NCBI RefSeq assembly: GCF_008039875.1
Contig: NZ_VRUU01000014.1
Location: 1-64,000, forward strand
From: Methylobacterium sp. WL119
Lineage (GTDB): Bacteria > Pseudomonadota > Alphaproteobacteria > Rhizobiales > Beijerinckiaceae
Direction: 5' to 3'
Length of the DNA: 64,000 bases
The notes below the pieces were generated by a model. That model did not search any database. It was not told where the DNA came from and saw only the letters and a list, made by a program, of their open reading frames with translations. Positions within the stretch are counted from its first letter, which is position 1; each line of letters begins with the position of its first letter. This document shows positions 54,160 to 63,416 of the stretch, piece after piece. Both the position numbers and the translations under genes were made by a program.

Positions 54160-55284
54160 ATGAAGCGTATCCTGCTCAACATGCCGAGCCAGTTCGGCGG
54201 CAAGCCGTCCGGCGTCGCCCGCGTCGCCTTCGCGCTGATCGGCGAGCTCGTCCGGCGGCCCGACGTCGCCGTGGTGCTGCGCTCGCCCTGGACCCGGGCC
54301 GAGCTCCCCGCGGCGTGGCGCGACGCCGTCGCGGTCGTGACGGTGCGCCGCCCACGCATCGTGGTCCTCGACGTGCTGGCCCAGCTCGTCACCGTTCCGG
54401 CCTGCTGCCGGCGGCACGCCATCGACGTGGTGCTGAACATCGACCCCTACGGCGCGGGCGCCGGCGGACGGGCGCGCATCGTCGTCGTCCACGACCTGTA
54501 CTTCCGCACGATCCCTCAGAGCACCGGCCCGCGCGAGGCGCTCATCACCGACTGGGTCTTCCGGCTGATGCTGGCGCGCAACCACGCCGTCGTCGCCGTC
54601 TCGGACGCGACGCGGCGCGACCTGGAGCAGCATTACCCTGCCGTCCGCGGGCGCGTCCGCGTGATCCCCTCGGCTTCCGTGCTCGACCCTGCGGCCCTCG
54701 CCGTCGGGGCGCCCGCGGAGGTCGCCGGCCCCTACGTGCTCGCCGTCGGGAACGCCACGCACAACAAGAACTTCGGCCTGCTCGCCGAAGCGGTGGCCTC
54801 GATCGCGCACGCCCATCCCGATCTCGCCGTCGTCCATGTCGGCGAGGACCCCGCCGACGCCGTCGCCGGGACGCTCCGGCGGCTCGGGGCGGCTTCCCGC
54901 GTGGTCCGCCTGTCGCGCATCGACGACCAGAGGCTCGCCGCGCTCTACCGCGGCGCGCTGTGCCTCTGCGTTCCGTCCTTCGCGGAAGGCTTCTGCCTGC
55001 CGGTGCTGGAGGCGCAGGCGCTCGGCTGCCCGGTGGTGTGCTCGGACCGCTCCGCGACGCCGGAGGTCGCAGGGGAGGGCGCCCTGACCTTCGATCCCAC
55101 CGATGCCGGCGCCCTGGCCGCCTGCCTGCGCCGGCTGATCGAAGAGCCGGCCCTGCGCGAGAGCCTGGTCGCGAAGGGCCGGAGCAACCAGGCCCACTAC
55201 ACCTGGGACGCCACCGCCCGCGGCTACGCCGACCTCCTCGACGCCGTGCTCGCAGGCGGCGACCCGCCGCCGCGCCCGCTCTGA
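54160..55284 (+). CDS. Glycosyltransferase, GT4 family
   Basis: 374 residues. The N-terminal half starts MKRILLNMPSQFGGKPSGVARVAF and contains IVVVHDLYFRTIPQS and VVAVSDATRRDLEQHYP. The donor half has YVLAVGNATHNKNFGLLAEAV and LCVPSFAEGFCLPVLEAQALGCPVVCSD with the E-x7-E motif, resembling mannosyl- or rhamnosyltransferases of the MtfB/WbaZ kind. It starts the plus-strand arm of the cluster, only 53 bases from the divergent minus-strand arm. The ribosome site at ATG 54160 is weak. Confidence 0.86.
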   Translation: MKRILLNMPSQFGGKPSGVARVAFALIGELVRRPDVAVVLRSPWTRAELPAAWRDAVAVVTVRRPRIVVLDVLAQLVTVPACCRRHAIDVVLNIDPYGAGAGGRARIVVVHDLYFRTIPQSTGPREALITDWVFRLMLARNHAVVAVSDATRRDLEQHYPAVRGRVRVIPSASVLDPAALAVGAPAEVAGPYVLAVGNATHNKNFGLLAEAVASIAHAHPDLAVVHVGEDPADAVAGTLRRLGAASRVVRLSRIDDQRLAALYRGALCLCVPSFAEGFCLPVLEAQALGCPVVCSDRSATPEVAGEGALTFDPTDAGALAACLRRLIEEPALRESLVAKGRSNQAHYTWDATARGYADLLDAVLAGGDPPPRPL

Positions 55285-55457
55285 GGCCGGCGCGGCCGGC
55301 GGCGGGCCGGAACCGCGCGCCGAGCCGCTTCAGCATAGTTAAGATTTACCAAGCGGGCGAATTCAGCAGTCTTTGCGCTGTCGGCAGGCCTTTGAGCCGT
55401 CGATATTTCTAAAAGTGCAAGCATCTCCGCCTATCACCAGCATTGGCCGCGACCATT

Positions 55458-55473
55458 CAGGTGATTACACCTG
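55458..55473. promoter_or_regulatory. 16-bp palindrome CAGGTG-ATTA-CACCTG upstream of a glycosyltransferase gene
   Basis: Perfect 6-bp arms around ATTA, centred about 64 bases before ATG 55530, in a 245-base gap that is markedly more AT-rich than the cluster. This is the likely promoter region of the second half of the plus-strand arm; the palindrome could be a dimeric regulator site. Confidence 0.45.
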
Positions 55474-55529
55474 TAAGTTGCATCCACATCGGGCTTCGCC
55501 TCGGTGCCCCTTCCTTCGAGGTCTCGAAG

Positions 55530-56699
55530 ATGCGCGTCGCGATCGTCCATGATTGGCTCTACGTCGTCGGCGGTGCCGAGCGCGTCCTGCACGAGATCCT
55601 GGCGATCTATCCCGAGGCGGACGTCTTCACGCTGTTCGACTTCCTGAGCCCGGCCGACCGCGCCAAGATCGGCGTCGGCGCCACGCGGACGAGCTTCCTG
55701 CAGCGGATGCCGCTGGTGCGCACCCGGCACCGCGCCTACCTGCCGCTGATGCCGATCGCCGTCGAGCAGTTCGACCTCTCGGCCTACGACCTCGTGATCT
55801 CGAGCAGCTACGCCGTCGCCAAGGGCATCCTGACCGGGCCGAGCCAGGTCCACGTGTCCTACATCCATTCGCCGATGCGCTACGCCTGGGACATGCAGCA
55901 CAGCTACCTGCGCGAGAGCGGGTACGAGCACGGCGTCAAGAGCATGGTCGCCCGCATGATCCTGCACCGGATGCGCCTGTGGGACACCCGCACCGCCAGC
56001 GGGCCGGACGCGGTGGTCGCCAACTCCGCCTTCGTCGCCCGGCGCATCCGCAAGGTCTACGGCCGCGCCGCCGAGGTGATCCATCCGCCGGTCACGCAAT
56101 CGGCGATCCGGGCGGATCTGCCGCGCGGCGACCACTTCCTCGTGGCGAGCCGCCTCGTGCCGTACAAGAACGTGCGCGCGGTGATCGAGGCCTTCGCCCT
56201 GTTGCCGGACCTCCGGCTCGTCGTCGCCGGGACCGGCTCCGAGGAGGCGCGCCTGCGCGAGGCGGCCGGGCCGAACGTGACGTTCGCCGGCTTCGTCGGG
56301 GATTCCGAGCTCCGCCGGCTGATGGGGACGGCGCGCGCCTTCGTGTTCGCGGCGGAGGAGGATTTCGGGATCATCCCGGTGGAGGCGCAGGCCGAGGGCA
56401 CCCCCGTGCTGGCGCTCGGCCGCGGCGGCGCGCGCGAGACCGTGGCGACGCTCCCGCCCAACCGCTCGGGCATGTTCTTCGCCGAGCCGGACCCCGCCGC
56501 GATCGCGGCCTGCGTCCGCGACTTCACGGAGCAGGAGGGCATGTTCTCGCGCGCCGCCTGCCGCGCCCAGGCGGCGCTGTTCGCCCCGGAGGTGTTCCGC
56601 ACCCGGTTCGCCGGCTTCGTCGACGAGCAGATGGCCCTCCACCGCGACCTCGGCGCCGGCCAGGAGCGCTCGGGCCACCGCCTCAAGGCCCTGGCCTGA
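55530..56699 (+). CDS. Glycosyltransferase, GT4 family (WbaZ/PimB-like)
   Basis: 389 residues. MRVAIVHDWLYVVGGAERVLHEI is a well-known opening of exopolysaccharide glycosyltransferases. It is followed by YDLVISSSYAVAKGI, VSYIHSPMRYAWDM, and a donor domain with FLVASRLVPYKNVRAVIEAF, FVFAAEEDFGIIPVEAQAEGTPVLALGRGG. Close relatives transfer mannose or similar sugars from GDP. ATG 55530 follows GAGG and GAAG. It has its own upstream AT-rich gap and precedes the Wzc gene by 107 bases. Confidence 0.88.
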   Translation: MRVAIVHDWLYVVGGAERVLHEILAIYPEADVFTLFDFLSPADRAKIGVGATRTSFLQRMPLVRTRHRAYLPLMPIAVEQFDLSAYDLVISSSYAVAKGILTGPSQVHVSYIHSPMRYAWDMQHSYLRESGYEHGVKSMVARMILHRMRLWDTRTASGPDAVVANSAFVARRIRKVYGRAAEVIHPPVTQSAIRADLPRGDHFLVASRLVPYKNVRAVIEAFALLPDLRLVVAGTGSEEARLREAAGPNVTFAGFVGDSELRRLMGTARAFVFAAEEDFGIIPVEAQAEGTPVLALGRGGARETVATLPPNRSGMFFAEPDPAAIAACVRDFTEQEGMFSRAACRAQAALFAPEVFRTRFAGFVDEQMALHRDLGAGQERSGHRLKALA

Positions 56700-56806
56700 C
56701 CGAATCCGCCACGCTCGGCCCGCGCGCGGCGGCCCGAACCTCACAATCCCTTCCGCACGGTCGCGCGACCCCGTTCGCGAACCGGCGCCAGACCCGGTGG
56801 TCGACG

Positions 56807-59017
56807 ATGACGACGTCCTACCTCAACCCTGCCCGCACCGCCGTGCCGGCCGCGCCGCGTTCGGGCCCGGCCACCGACCAAGCCGGCCCGTTCGCGACGA
56901 TCTGGCGGCGGCGGCGCCTGTTCGCGGCGGTCTTCATCGGCGTCATGTCGGTGGCGATCGGGCTGCTGATGGTCGCGCCGGTGCAGTACCTGGCGGTCGG
57001 CTCGGTGATCGTGGCCGAGCCGGAGCCCGGCAGCAACAACGCCAACGCGTCGGTCGCCTGGATCCAGAAGCTCGGCGACCCGGCCGACATCGAGAGCCAG
57101 ATGCTGGTGATCCGCGCGCCGCGGATCATGCGCCTCGTCGCCTCGGGCGACGTCGTCGAGAAGGTTGTGGCCGAGTGCCGGCAAATCGCGCGCGGCGGGC
57201 TCCTCGCGAGCCTGCTGCCGCCCAAGGAGGACGGCTGCGACAAGCTGCGCGGCAACACCGACCTGGTGGTCGACTACCTGCAGCGCCGCTACGTCGTCAC
57301 CGGCGCCGGCCGCTCGCGCGTCATCAACATCGCCTACCGCTCGCCGAACGCGGAGACCTCCCAGGCGCTGACCAACGCGCTGATCACCGCCTTCCTCGAC
57401 GACCAGCGCGGCGTGCTCGCCAACAGCCGCGAGGCGGCGACCGAGTGGCTGTGGAAGGAGATCCGCCAGCTCGACGCGTCCCTGCGCGACGACGAGGCCA
57501 AGATCCAGGCCTTCCGCCGGCGCAAGGGCCTGATGTCGGGCGCCAACGCGCCGATCACCTCCGAGCGGCTCAGCACCATCACCCAGCAGCTCTCGGCGGC
57601 CGAGACCGCCAAGGCCGACGCCGCGGCGCGCCTCTCCGAGATCAACGCCGACCAGGCCCGGGGCTCGATCAACGCCCCGGCGGTGCTGGCGAGCCGGACG
57701 ATCGGCGACCTCAAGCAGCAGATGAACGTGGTGGCCGCGCAGATCGCCAACACCGGCACGGTGCTGGGGCCGAACCATCCGACGCTGCAGGCGATGCGCA
57801 CGGAGCTCGCCGGCCTGAAGCTGCGCGTCGACCGGGAGGTCGCGAGCATCAGCGCCGGCCTGAAGAAGACCTTCGACGCGTCGAGCGCGCTCGCCGAGTC
57901 GCTGCGCCAGCAGATGGAGACCGCGAAGGCCGAGGCGGCGTCCGCGATGGACGACGAATCGGTCGTCGCCGGCATGGTGCGCAACGCCGAGATCAAGCGC
58001 GGCCAGTACACCGACCTGTACAAGCGCGCCAACGAGCTCGAGACCGAGCGCCGCATCCTCGTCGGCAGCACCCGGCTCGTCAGCCTCGCCGACGTGCCGG
58101 CCGCGCCGGTCACCCCGAAGCCGCTGCTGTTCCTCGGCGCCGGCTTCGTCCTGGCCGCCGCGCTGGCCGCGGCCGCCGCGCTGCTGCGCGAACGCGCCGA
58201 CCGCAGCGTTCGGACCTCGACGCAGCTCGCCGCGGTGGCCCACGCCCCCGTCTTCGCCCAGCTGCCGCACCTGCGCGCCGCCGGCGGACCGGCGCTGCTC
58301 GGACGGATGGGGGCCGCCGCCGGCGAGCTGCCGCTCGCCGCGGCGCTGCGCGACGCGCGCAGCGATCCGCTGATGCAGCAGGTCCTGCGCAACCTCGGCG
58401 CCCGGCTGATGCTGGCCGGCGTCGACGGCACGAGCCGCGCGATCCTGCTCACCTCGGCCGCGCCCGGCGAGGGCAAGTCCTTCACCACCCTCGCGCTCGC
58501 CCAGCTCAACGCGGCGAGCGGGCGCCGCGTGCTCGTCCTCGAATGCGATCTGCGCCGCCCGGTCTTCGAGACGGCTCTGGACCTGCCCGCCGGCCCCGGC
58601 CTCGCCGGCGTGCTGCGCGGCGAGGCCCTGCCGCGGGAGGCGGTGATCGCGACGGCGACGCCCAACCTCGACGCCATCCCCGCCGGCGCGGCGACCACGG
58701 AATCGACCGAGCTGCTGATGGGCAAGCGCATGACCGAGCTGCTGCTCTGGGCCCGCAAGTACGACCTTGTGCTGATCGACAGCCCGCCCGCGGCGATGCT
58801 GATGGACGCCCAGATCCTGGCGCGGCAGGTCGACGGCGTGCTGTGCTGCACCCGCTGGGGCCGCTCGCAGGTGTCGGCGATCAGCGCCACCGTCAACGGC
58901 CTGCGCGAGGCCGGCGGCGACGTGTTCGGGCTCGCGATCACCATGGTGCGGGCCGACGACCACCCGTTCTACGACACCGGGCACGAGCCGGCGCGCCGCT
59001 ATCTCGGAGCCGCGTGA
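56807..59017 (+). CDS. Wzc/ExoP-type polysaccharide co-polymerase with tyrosine kinase domain
   Basis: 736 residues. A Wzz-type chain-length domain lies between two membrane helices (about 38-58 and 438-462), with a periplasmic coiled coil. The cytosolic BY-kinase has Walker A SAAPGEGKSFTTLA (near 553), Walker A' VLECDLRRP and Walker B DLVLIDSPPAAM. The tail ends with two Tyr (722 and 732), fewer than the Tyr cluster of E. coli Wzc. The protein sets polymer length and export. The N-terminal frame is open far upstream, but ATG 56807 (MTTSYLNPART) begins the homology. Its stop overlaps the next start (TGATG). Confidence 0.92.
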   Translation: MTTSYLNPARTAVPAAPRSGPATDQAGPFATIWRRRRLFAAVFIGVMSVAIGLLMVAPVQYLAVGSVIVAEPEPGSNNANASVAWIQKLGDPADIESQMLVIRAPRIMRLVASGDVVEKVVAECRQIARGGLLASLLPPKEDGCDKLRGNTDLVVDYLQRRYVVTGAGRSRVINIAYRSPNAETSQALTNALITAFLDDQRGVLANSREAATEWLWKEIRQLDASLRDDEAKIQAFRRRKGLMSGANAPITSERLSTITQQLSAAETAKADAAARLSEINADQARGSINAPAVLASRTIGDLKQQMNVVAAQIANTGTVLGPNHPTLQAMRTELAGLKLRVDREVASISAGLKKTFDASSALAESLRQQMETAKAEAASAMDDESVVAGMVRNAEIKRGQYTDLYKRANELETERRILVGSTRLVSLADVPAAPVTPKPLLFLGAGFVLAAALAAAAALLRERADRSVRTSTQLAAVAHAPVFAQLPHLRAAGGPALLGRMGAAAGELPLAAALRDARSDPLMQQVLRNLGARLMLAGVDGTSRAILLTSAAPGEGKSFTTLALAQLNAASGRRVLVLECDLRRPVFETALDLPAGPGLAGVLRGEALPREAVIATATPNLDAIPAGAATTESTELLMGKRMTELLLWARKYDLVLIDSPPAAMLMDAQILARQVDGVLCCTRWGRSQVSAISATVNGLREAGGDVFGLAITMVRADDHPFYDTGHEPARRYLGAA

Positions 59018-60210
59018 TGGACCGTCCGCGGGTCGTGTTCGTCAACCACACCAGCACGATGTCGGGCGCCGAGATGGTGCTGTGCGATGCCGTCGGACCC
59101 TGGCGCGGCGCCACCGCCTTCCTGTTCGAGGACGGGCCGCTCGCGACCGCGCTGCGGGAGCGGGGGCTGGCGGTCGTCCGTGCGCGGCACGGATCCGGGC
59201 TGTCGTCCCTGCGCCGCGACGGCTCGCCCTGGCGCGCGATTCCACTGGCCGGACGGCTCGCCGCGACGATCCTGGCGCTGGCGCGGACCGCGAAGGCCCA
59301 CGACGTGGTCTACGCCAACTCGCAGAAGGCCTTCGTCCTCTCGGCCCTCGCCGCGGCTCTCGTGCGCCGCCCGCTGATCTGGCACCTGCACGACATCCTC
59401 GATCCCGCGCATTTCGGGGCGGCGCAGCGTGGGCTTCAGGTCCGCCTCGCCAACGCGTTCGCCGCCCGGGTCGTGGTTCCGTCGCAGGCCGCCGCCGACG
59501 CCTTCGTCGCGGCGGGCGGGCGCCGGGATCTCATAGAGATTGTGCCCAACGGCCTCGACCTCGACGGCGAGCCCGGCGACCCGGCCGCCCTGCGCACGAG
59601 CCTCGGGTTGCCGCACGGCCCGCTGGTCGGCGTCTTCAGCCGGCTCGCCCCGTGGAAGGGGCAGCACGTGGTGCTGGAGGCCCTGGCCCGCTCGCCCGGC
59701 ACGGCGTGCATCGTCGCCGGCACCGCCCTGTTCGGCGAGGACGCCTACGCGAACGGTCTGCATGCGCGCGCGGCCGAGCGCGGGCTCGCCGACCGCGTCC
59801 ACTTCCTCGGCCAGCGCGGGGACGTGACGCGCCTGATGCGCGCGGTGGACGCGGTGATCCATCCCTCGATCGCACCCGAGCCGTTCGGGCGCACCCTGGT
59901 CGAGGCGATGCTGGTCGGGACGCCGGTGATCGCCACCGATACGGGCGCGGCGGCCGAGATCCTCGACCGGGGCGCGGCGGGGACCCTGGTGCCGCCCGGC
60001 GACGCGGGGGCGCTCGCCGACGCCATCGCCCGCGTCCTGTCCGCGCCGCCGGGGCTCTCGGCCCAGGTCGCCCGGGCGCAGGCGACGGCCCGCGCGCGCT
60101 ACGGCGCCGCGCGGATGCAGGCGAGCCTGGCCGAGATCGTCCGCCGCGTGGCGGCCGGTAAGCGACGGGCCGCCGCGATCGCGGGCGCTTCGCTGGACCG
60201 GCCGGCATGA
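59017..60210 (+). CDS. Glycosyltransferase, GT4 family
   Basis: 397 residues. It starts MDRPRVVFVNHTSTMSGAEMVL; VVYANSQKAFVLSALAA and PLIWHLHDILDP lie in the acceptor domain. The donor domain has LVGVFSRLAPWKGQHVVLEAL and VIHPSIAPEPFGRTLVEAMLVGTPVIATD, with the E-x7-E motif. It is translationally coupled to the Wzc-type gene in front and to the acyltransferase behind (ATGA overlap), so these three act together. Confidence 0.88.
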   Translation: MDRPRVVFVNHTSTMSGAEMVLCDAVGPWRGATAFLFEDGPLATALRERGLAVVRARHGSGLSSLRRDGSPWRAIPLAGRLAATILALARTAKAHDVVYANSQKAFVLSALAAALVRRPLIWHLHDILDPAHFGAAQRGLQVRLANAFAARVVVPSQAAADAFVAAGGRRDLIEIVPNGLDLDGEPGDPAALRTSLGLPHGPLVGVFSRLAPWKGQHVVLEALARSPGTACIVAGTALFGEDAYANGLHARAAERGLADRVHFLGQRGDVTRLMRAVDAVIHPSIAPEPFGRTLVEAMLVGTPVIATDTGAAAEILDRGAAGTLVPPGDAGALADAIARVLSAPPGLSAQVARAQATARARYGAARMQASLAEIVRRVAAGKRRAAAIAGASLDRPA

Positions 60211-61403
60211 CCGCCGCGACGACGACGGGCGCCCTCGATCGGCCGGCGCCGGGGCGCCTTCACCGCCTCGACGGCGTGCAGATCCTGCGGGCGGTGGCGG
60301 CGGTGATGGTCGTCCTGCTCCATGCCGAGCTCCTGCTCGCGCTCCAGGCGGAGGCGCGCGGCCTCGCCATGCCGCGCTTCGCCGCCCTGCCGCTCGGGGC
60401 CGGCGTCGACCTGTTCTTCGTCATCTCCGGCTTCATCATCGTCTACGCGTCCGAGCCGCTGTTCGGCGCGCCCGGGGGCGCCGCGCGCTTCCTCAAGCGC
60501 CGCCTGCTGCGGATCGTGCCGCTGTACTGGTTCGCGCTCACGCTGCGCCTCGTCGTCCTGCTGGCCGCGGCCGCCGCCGGCCAGGCCGCCGCGCCGAGCC
60601 TGGCGGACGTGGCGACCTCGTACCTGTTCATCCCGTTCGACACCCGCGGCTTCGGGCCGGACTACCCGTTCCCGATCCTCGATCTCGGCTGGACGCTGAA
60701 CTACGAGATGGCGTTCTACCTCGTCTTCGCCGGGGCGATGATGCTCGCGGCGCGGGCGATGAAGGCCTCCGCGCCCGCCGCGGCCCTGCGCGAGCGGGCG
60801 GCGCTGGCGGCCGTTTCGATCCTCGCCGTCGGCGTGCTCCTGGCCTGGCTGCGGCCGCCGGCCTTCGACCCGCTCCGGTTCTGGCTGCGGCCGATCGTGC
60901 TCGAATTCGCCGCCGGCATCGGCCTCGCGCTGCTGTTCCGCCGCGGCGTCCGGCTCGGCGTCGCCGGCGGCGTCCTGCTCTGCGGCCTCGGGGTCGGCGT
61001 CTGGGCGTCGATCGACCTGTCCGGGTTCGACGCCTCGTCTGCGCCCGGGAATTACGGCTGGGCCCGCACCCTGATCTGGGGCGGCGGCGCGGTGCTGATC
61101 GTCGCCGGCCTCGTCCTCGGCGGGCACCGGTTCGACCAGGCGATCGCCCGGCGGATCGCGCGGATCGGCGACGCGTCCTACGCGCTCTACCTGCTGCACC
61201 CCTTCGTCTTCCTTGCCGCCAAGGCGGTCCTGCCGCGGCTGCCGCTGAGCGCCGGCCTGCTCTGGCCGCTGACGCTGCTCCTCGTCGCCGTGTCGATCGC
61301 CGCGACCGAGGCCTTCCATCGCAGCGTCGAGCGGCCGGTGCTGCGCTGGCTGCAGGGCCGGCCGCGCGACGCCGGCGCGGCGGGCGTGCGGGCGGGGGCA
61401 TGA
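60207..61403 (+). CDS. Membrane O-acyltransferase (acyltransferase 3/OafA family)
   Basis: 398 residues, 10-11 membrane helices. RLHRLDGVQILRAVAAVMVVLLHAEL carries the family's conserved R-x-x-A and the catalytic-type His in helix 1-2. LGAGVDLFFVISGFIIVY and RRLLRIVPLYWFAL follow, and IGDASYALYLLHPFVFL closes the core. It probably adds acetyl or another acyl group to the exopolysaccharide in the periplasmic leaflet, using cytosolic acyl-CoA. It is the last gene of the plus-strand arm. Confidence 0.88.
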   Translation: MTAATTTGALDRPAPGRLHRLDGVQILRAVAAVMVVLLHAELLLALQAEARGLAMPRFAALPLGAGVDLFFVISGFIIVYASEPLFGAPGGAARFLKRRLLRIVPLYWFALTLRLVVLLAAAAAGQAAAPSLADVATSYLFIPFDTRGFGPDYPFPILDLGWTLNYEMAFYLVFAGAMMLAARAMKASAPAAALRERAALAAVSILAVGVLLAWLRPPAFDPLRFWLRPIVLEFAAGIGLALLFRRGVRLGVAGGVLLCGLGVGVWASIDLSGFDASSAPGNYGWARTLIWGGGAVLIVAGLVLGGHRFDQAIARRIARIGDASYALYLLHPFVFLAAKAVLPRLPLSAGLLWPLTLLLVAVSIAATEAFHRSVERPVLRWLQGRPRDAGAAGVRAGA

Positions 61404-61533
61404 CGGGCCATCGCGCTCGTGGCACGCGTTCCGCGGGGTCACACCGTCGCGCGGCGGGGTTGGAACGGCGGCCTCGCTTTCCCCATCCGGCGGGGCGGCG
61501 TATGAGGACGTTCCCGAACCGTTGCGAGACCCC

Positions 61534-62637
61534 ATGTCCGCCTCCCCGATCGCTCTCCACGCGAGCGGTCCCGCACGCGACCCGGCCGCCGACGAGGCCC
61601 TCGACCCCGATGCGATGCGCCGGCCGCTGCCGGATGCGTGGTACTGCGTCGGCCAAGCCTCGGGCCTGACCGGCAAGGCGCTCCGCGCGGTCGAGCTAAA
61701 CGGCGAGCAGATCGTGATCGGGCGCGATGCGGACGGCGCCCCGTTCGCGCTGCGCGACCGCTGCCCGCACCGCGGCATGGCGCTGTCCAAGGGCGGCTTC
61801 GACGGCGCCGAGCTGGTCTGCCCGTTCCACGGCTGGCGCTTCTCCACCGAAGGCCGCTGCCGCGACGTGCCGACCCTCTCCGAGCACGACACGGCCGACT
61901 TCTCGAAGATCGTGGTGCAGCGCTTCCCCGTGATCGAGAGCGCCGGCTTCGTCTGGGTCAACCCGCATCTCGGGACGCCGGGCGAGACGCCCGCCCTGCC
62001 GGCGCTCGACTTCCACCCGGTCGGCTCGCTCGTGGTCGAACTCGTGGTCGAGGCCTCGTTCGACCTGACGACCTTGAGCCTCGTCGATCCCGGCCACGTC
62101 GCCTTCGTTCACGATTCGTGGTGGTTCCGGCCGTCCAAGGCGCTGCGCGAGAAGAAGAAGACGTTTCGGCCGGTGCCGCACGGCTTCGTCATGTCGAGCC
62201 ACGCGACGACGACGAGCTCGCCGGTCTACCGCCTGCTCGGCGGGGTGCCCGACGTCGAGATCGAGTTCCGCCTTCCCGGCGTGCGCCTGGAGCGGATCAC
62301 GGCGGGCGCCAAGCGCCTGGCGAACTACACCTTCGCGACGCCGCTGACCGCCAACCGCACGATGCTCACCAACGCCCTCTACTGGAGCGTCCCCGGCCTC
62401 AACCTGCTCAAGCCCGTCGCCCGCCCGCTGATGCGCCAGTTCCTGACCCAGGACCAGCAGGTGCTCCAGCACGCGCAACTGGGCCTCGACCGCAAGCCGA
62501 CCATGGTGCTGTTCGGCCAGGGCGACCTGCCCTCGCAATGGTACTTTCGCCTGAAGCGCGAGGCGCTGGAGGCCGCGCGCGCCGGGCGCCCGTTCGCGAA
62601 CCCGCTGGAGTCGCGGGAGCTGCGCTGGCGCTCGTGA
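61534..62637 (+). CDS. Rieske non-heme iron oxygenase, alpha subunit-like
   Basis: 367 residues. The Rieske [2Fe-2S] motif is CPHRG to CPFHGW (Cys-x-His, 17 residues, Cys-x2-His) near residues 73-95. The mononuclear iron site lies in SLVDPGHVAFVHD, with the Asp and His spaced as in ring-hydroxylating oxygenases. The C-terminal half resembles the vanillate demethylase/phthalate-oxygenase-type fold. No reductase gene adjoins. The substrate is unknown. ATG 61534 is preceded by GCGAG; a TTG at 61522 is possible. Confidence 0.87.
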   Translation: MSASPIALHASGPARDPAADEALDPDAMRRPLPDAWYCVGQASGLTGKALRAVELNGEQIVIGRDADGAPFALRDRCPHRGMALSKGGFDGAELVCPFHGWRFSTEGRCRDVPTLSEHDTADFSKIVVQRFPVIESAGFVWVNPHLGTPGETPALPALDFHPVGSLVVELVVEASFDLTTLSLVDPGHVAFVHDSWWFRPSKALREKKKTFRPVPHGFVMSSHATTTSSPVYRLLGGVPDVEIEFRLPGVRLERITAGAKRLANYTFATPLTANRTMLTNALYWSVPGLNLLKPVARPLMRQFLTQDQQVLQHAQLGLDRKPTMVLFGQGDLPSQWYFRLKREALEAARAGRPFANPLESRELRWRS

Positions 62638-62727
62638 GAGGCATCGGGGCGACCCGATGCGCGTCTCGGTCGCGATCCCGCGCGGGAACGTCGGTTCGGA
62701 CAGCGCGATCTTGCCGTTCAGCTCCGA

Positions 62728-63303
62728 TCAGTTCGGCAGCAGCCCCGCTTCCCGATAACTCTGGATCAGGGAATCGAACAGCGTTATGTCCGCGCGGCTT
62801 CGCGCGACGATCTGTGCGCCGGCGACCGCCGCGTAGACGGCACGCGCTCTCGCCTCGCCCTCGTTCGGCGCGACCAGCTCGGCGGCGACGAGCTGCCGAC
62901 GCAGCCACGCCGTGTTGACGTCGGCGAAAGCCTGAACCTCCTTCAGGACCGGCTCGGGCAACGCATCGTATTCCGTCGCCATGAAGCTGCTGAGGCACAT
63001 GCGGTTGTCGCGCGCCAGCGACAGGCGAAAGATGCCGGGGTACCGTCTCAGCGCCTCCGTCGGGCTCGAGGCATGCGCCGACACGTCCTCGAGGTCGCGG
63101 GCGATGTCCTCCCAATAGCGGCGCGCGACCGCCTCGCCGAGGAGGGCCTTGTTGGCGAAGTAGTAGTTGATGCTCGCGGCCTTGATGCCGACGGTCTCGG
63201 CGAGGTCGCGGAAATTGAGACCGCCGTAGCCGTAGGCCATCGCCGCCTCCCGGGCGGCCGCCAGGATCGCCTCCCGCACGTTCTCCTTCGACGTCGCTGC
63301 CAT
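62728..63303 (-). CDS. TetR family repressor
   Basis: 191 residues. The N-terminal HTH reads ENVREAILAAAREAAMAYGYGGLNFRDLAETVGIKAASINYYFANKALL, the standard TetR pattern. The C-terminal ligand domain is helical (LSLARDNRMCLSSFMATEY resembles the YcdC/TetR_C group). ATG 63303 follows GGAGG. It is divergent from the glutathione S-transferase gene; two 18-bp operators lie between, one 14 bases before its own start, so autorepression is expected. Confidence 0.88.
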   Translation of the reverse strand: MAATSKENVREAILAAAREAAMAYGYGGLNFRDLAETVGIKAASINYYFANKALLGEAVARRYWEDIARDLEDVSAHASSPTEALRRYPGIFRLSLARDNRMCLSSFMATEYDALPEPVLKEVQAFADVNTAWLRRQLVAAELVAPNEGEARARAVYAAVAGAQIVARSRADITLFDSLIQSYREAGLLPN

Positions 63304-63316
63304 GCCCAACCTCCAT

Positions 63317-63334
63317 CTGTCATATGGCAGACAG
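63317..63334. promoter_or_regulatory. TetR-type operator 1
   Basis: CTGTCATATGGCAGACAG, an imperfect palindrome with CTGTC and GACAG ends. It lies 14 bases upstream of the TetR start and should block its promoter when bound. It matches operator 2 at 15 of 18 positions. Confidence 0.75.
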
Positions 63335-63371
63335 GGGTTGACGAGACAAGCGCCGGAACGTAGCGTGCTGC

Positions 63372-63389
63372 CTGTCATCTGACAGACAG
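63372..63389. promoter_or_regulatory. TetR-type operator 2
   Basis: CTGTCATCTGACAGACAG, 55 bases from operator 1 (start to start) and just before the glutathione S-transferase start. The two copies frame the divergent promoter region; TTGACG at 63338 between them is a candidate -35 for the transferase gene. Confidence 0.75.
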
Positions 63390-63416
63390 GCGAACGTGAT
63401 GGAAAGCGAGACGACG

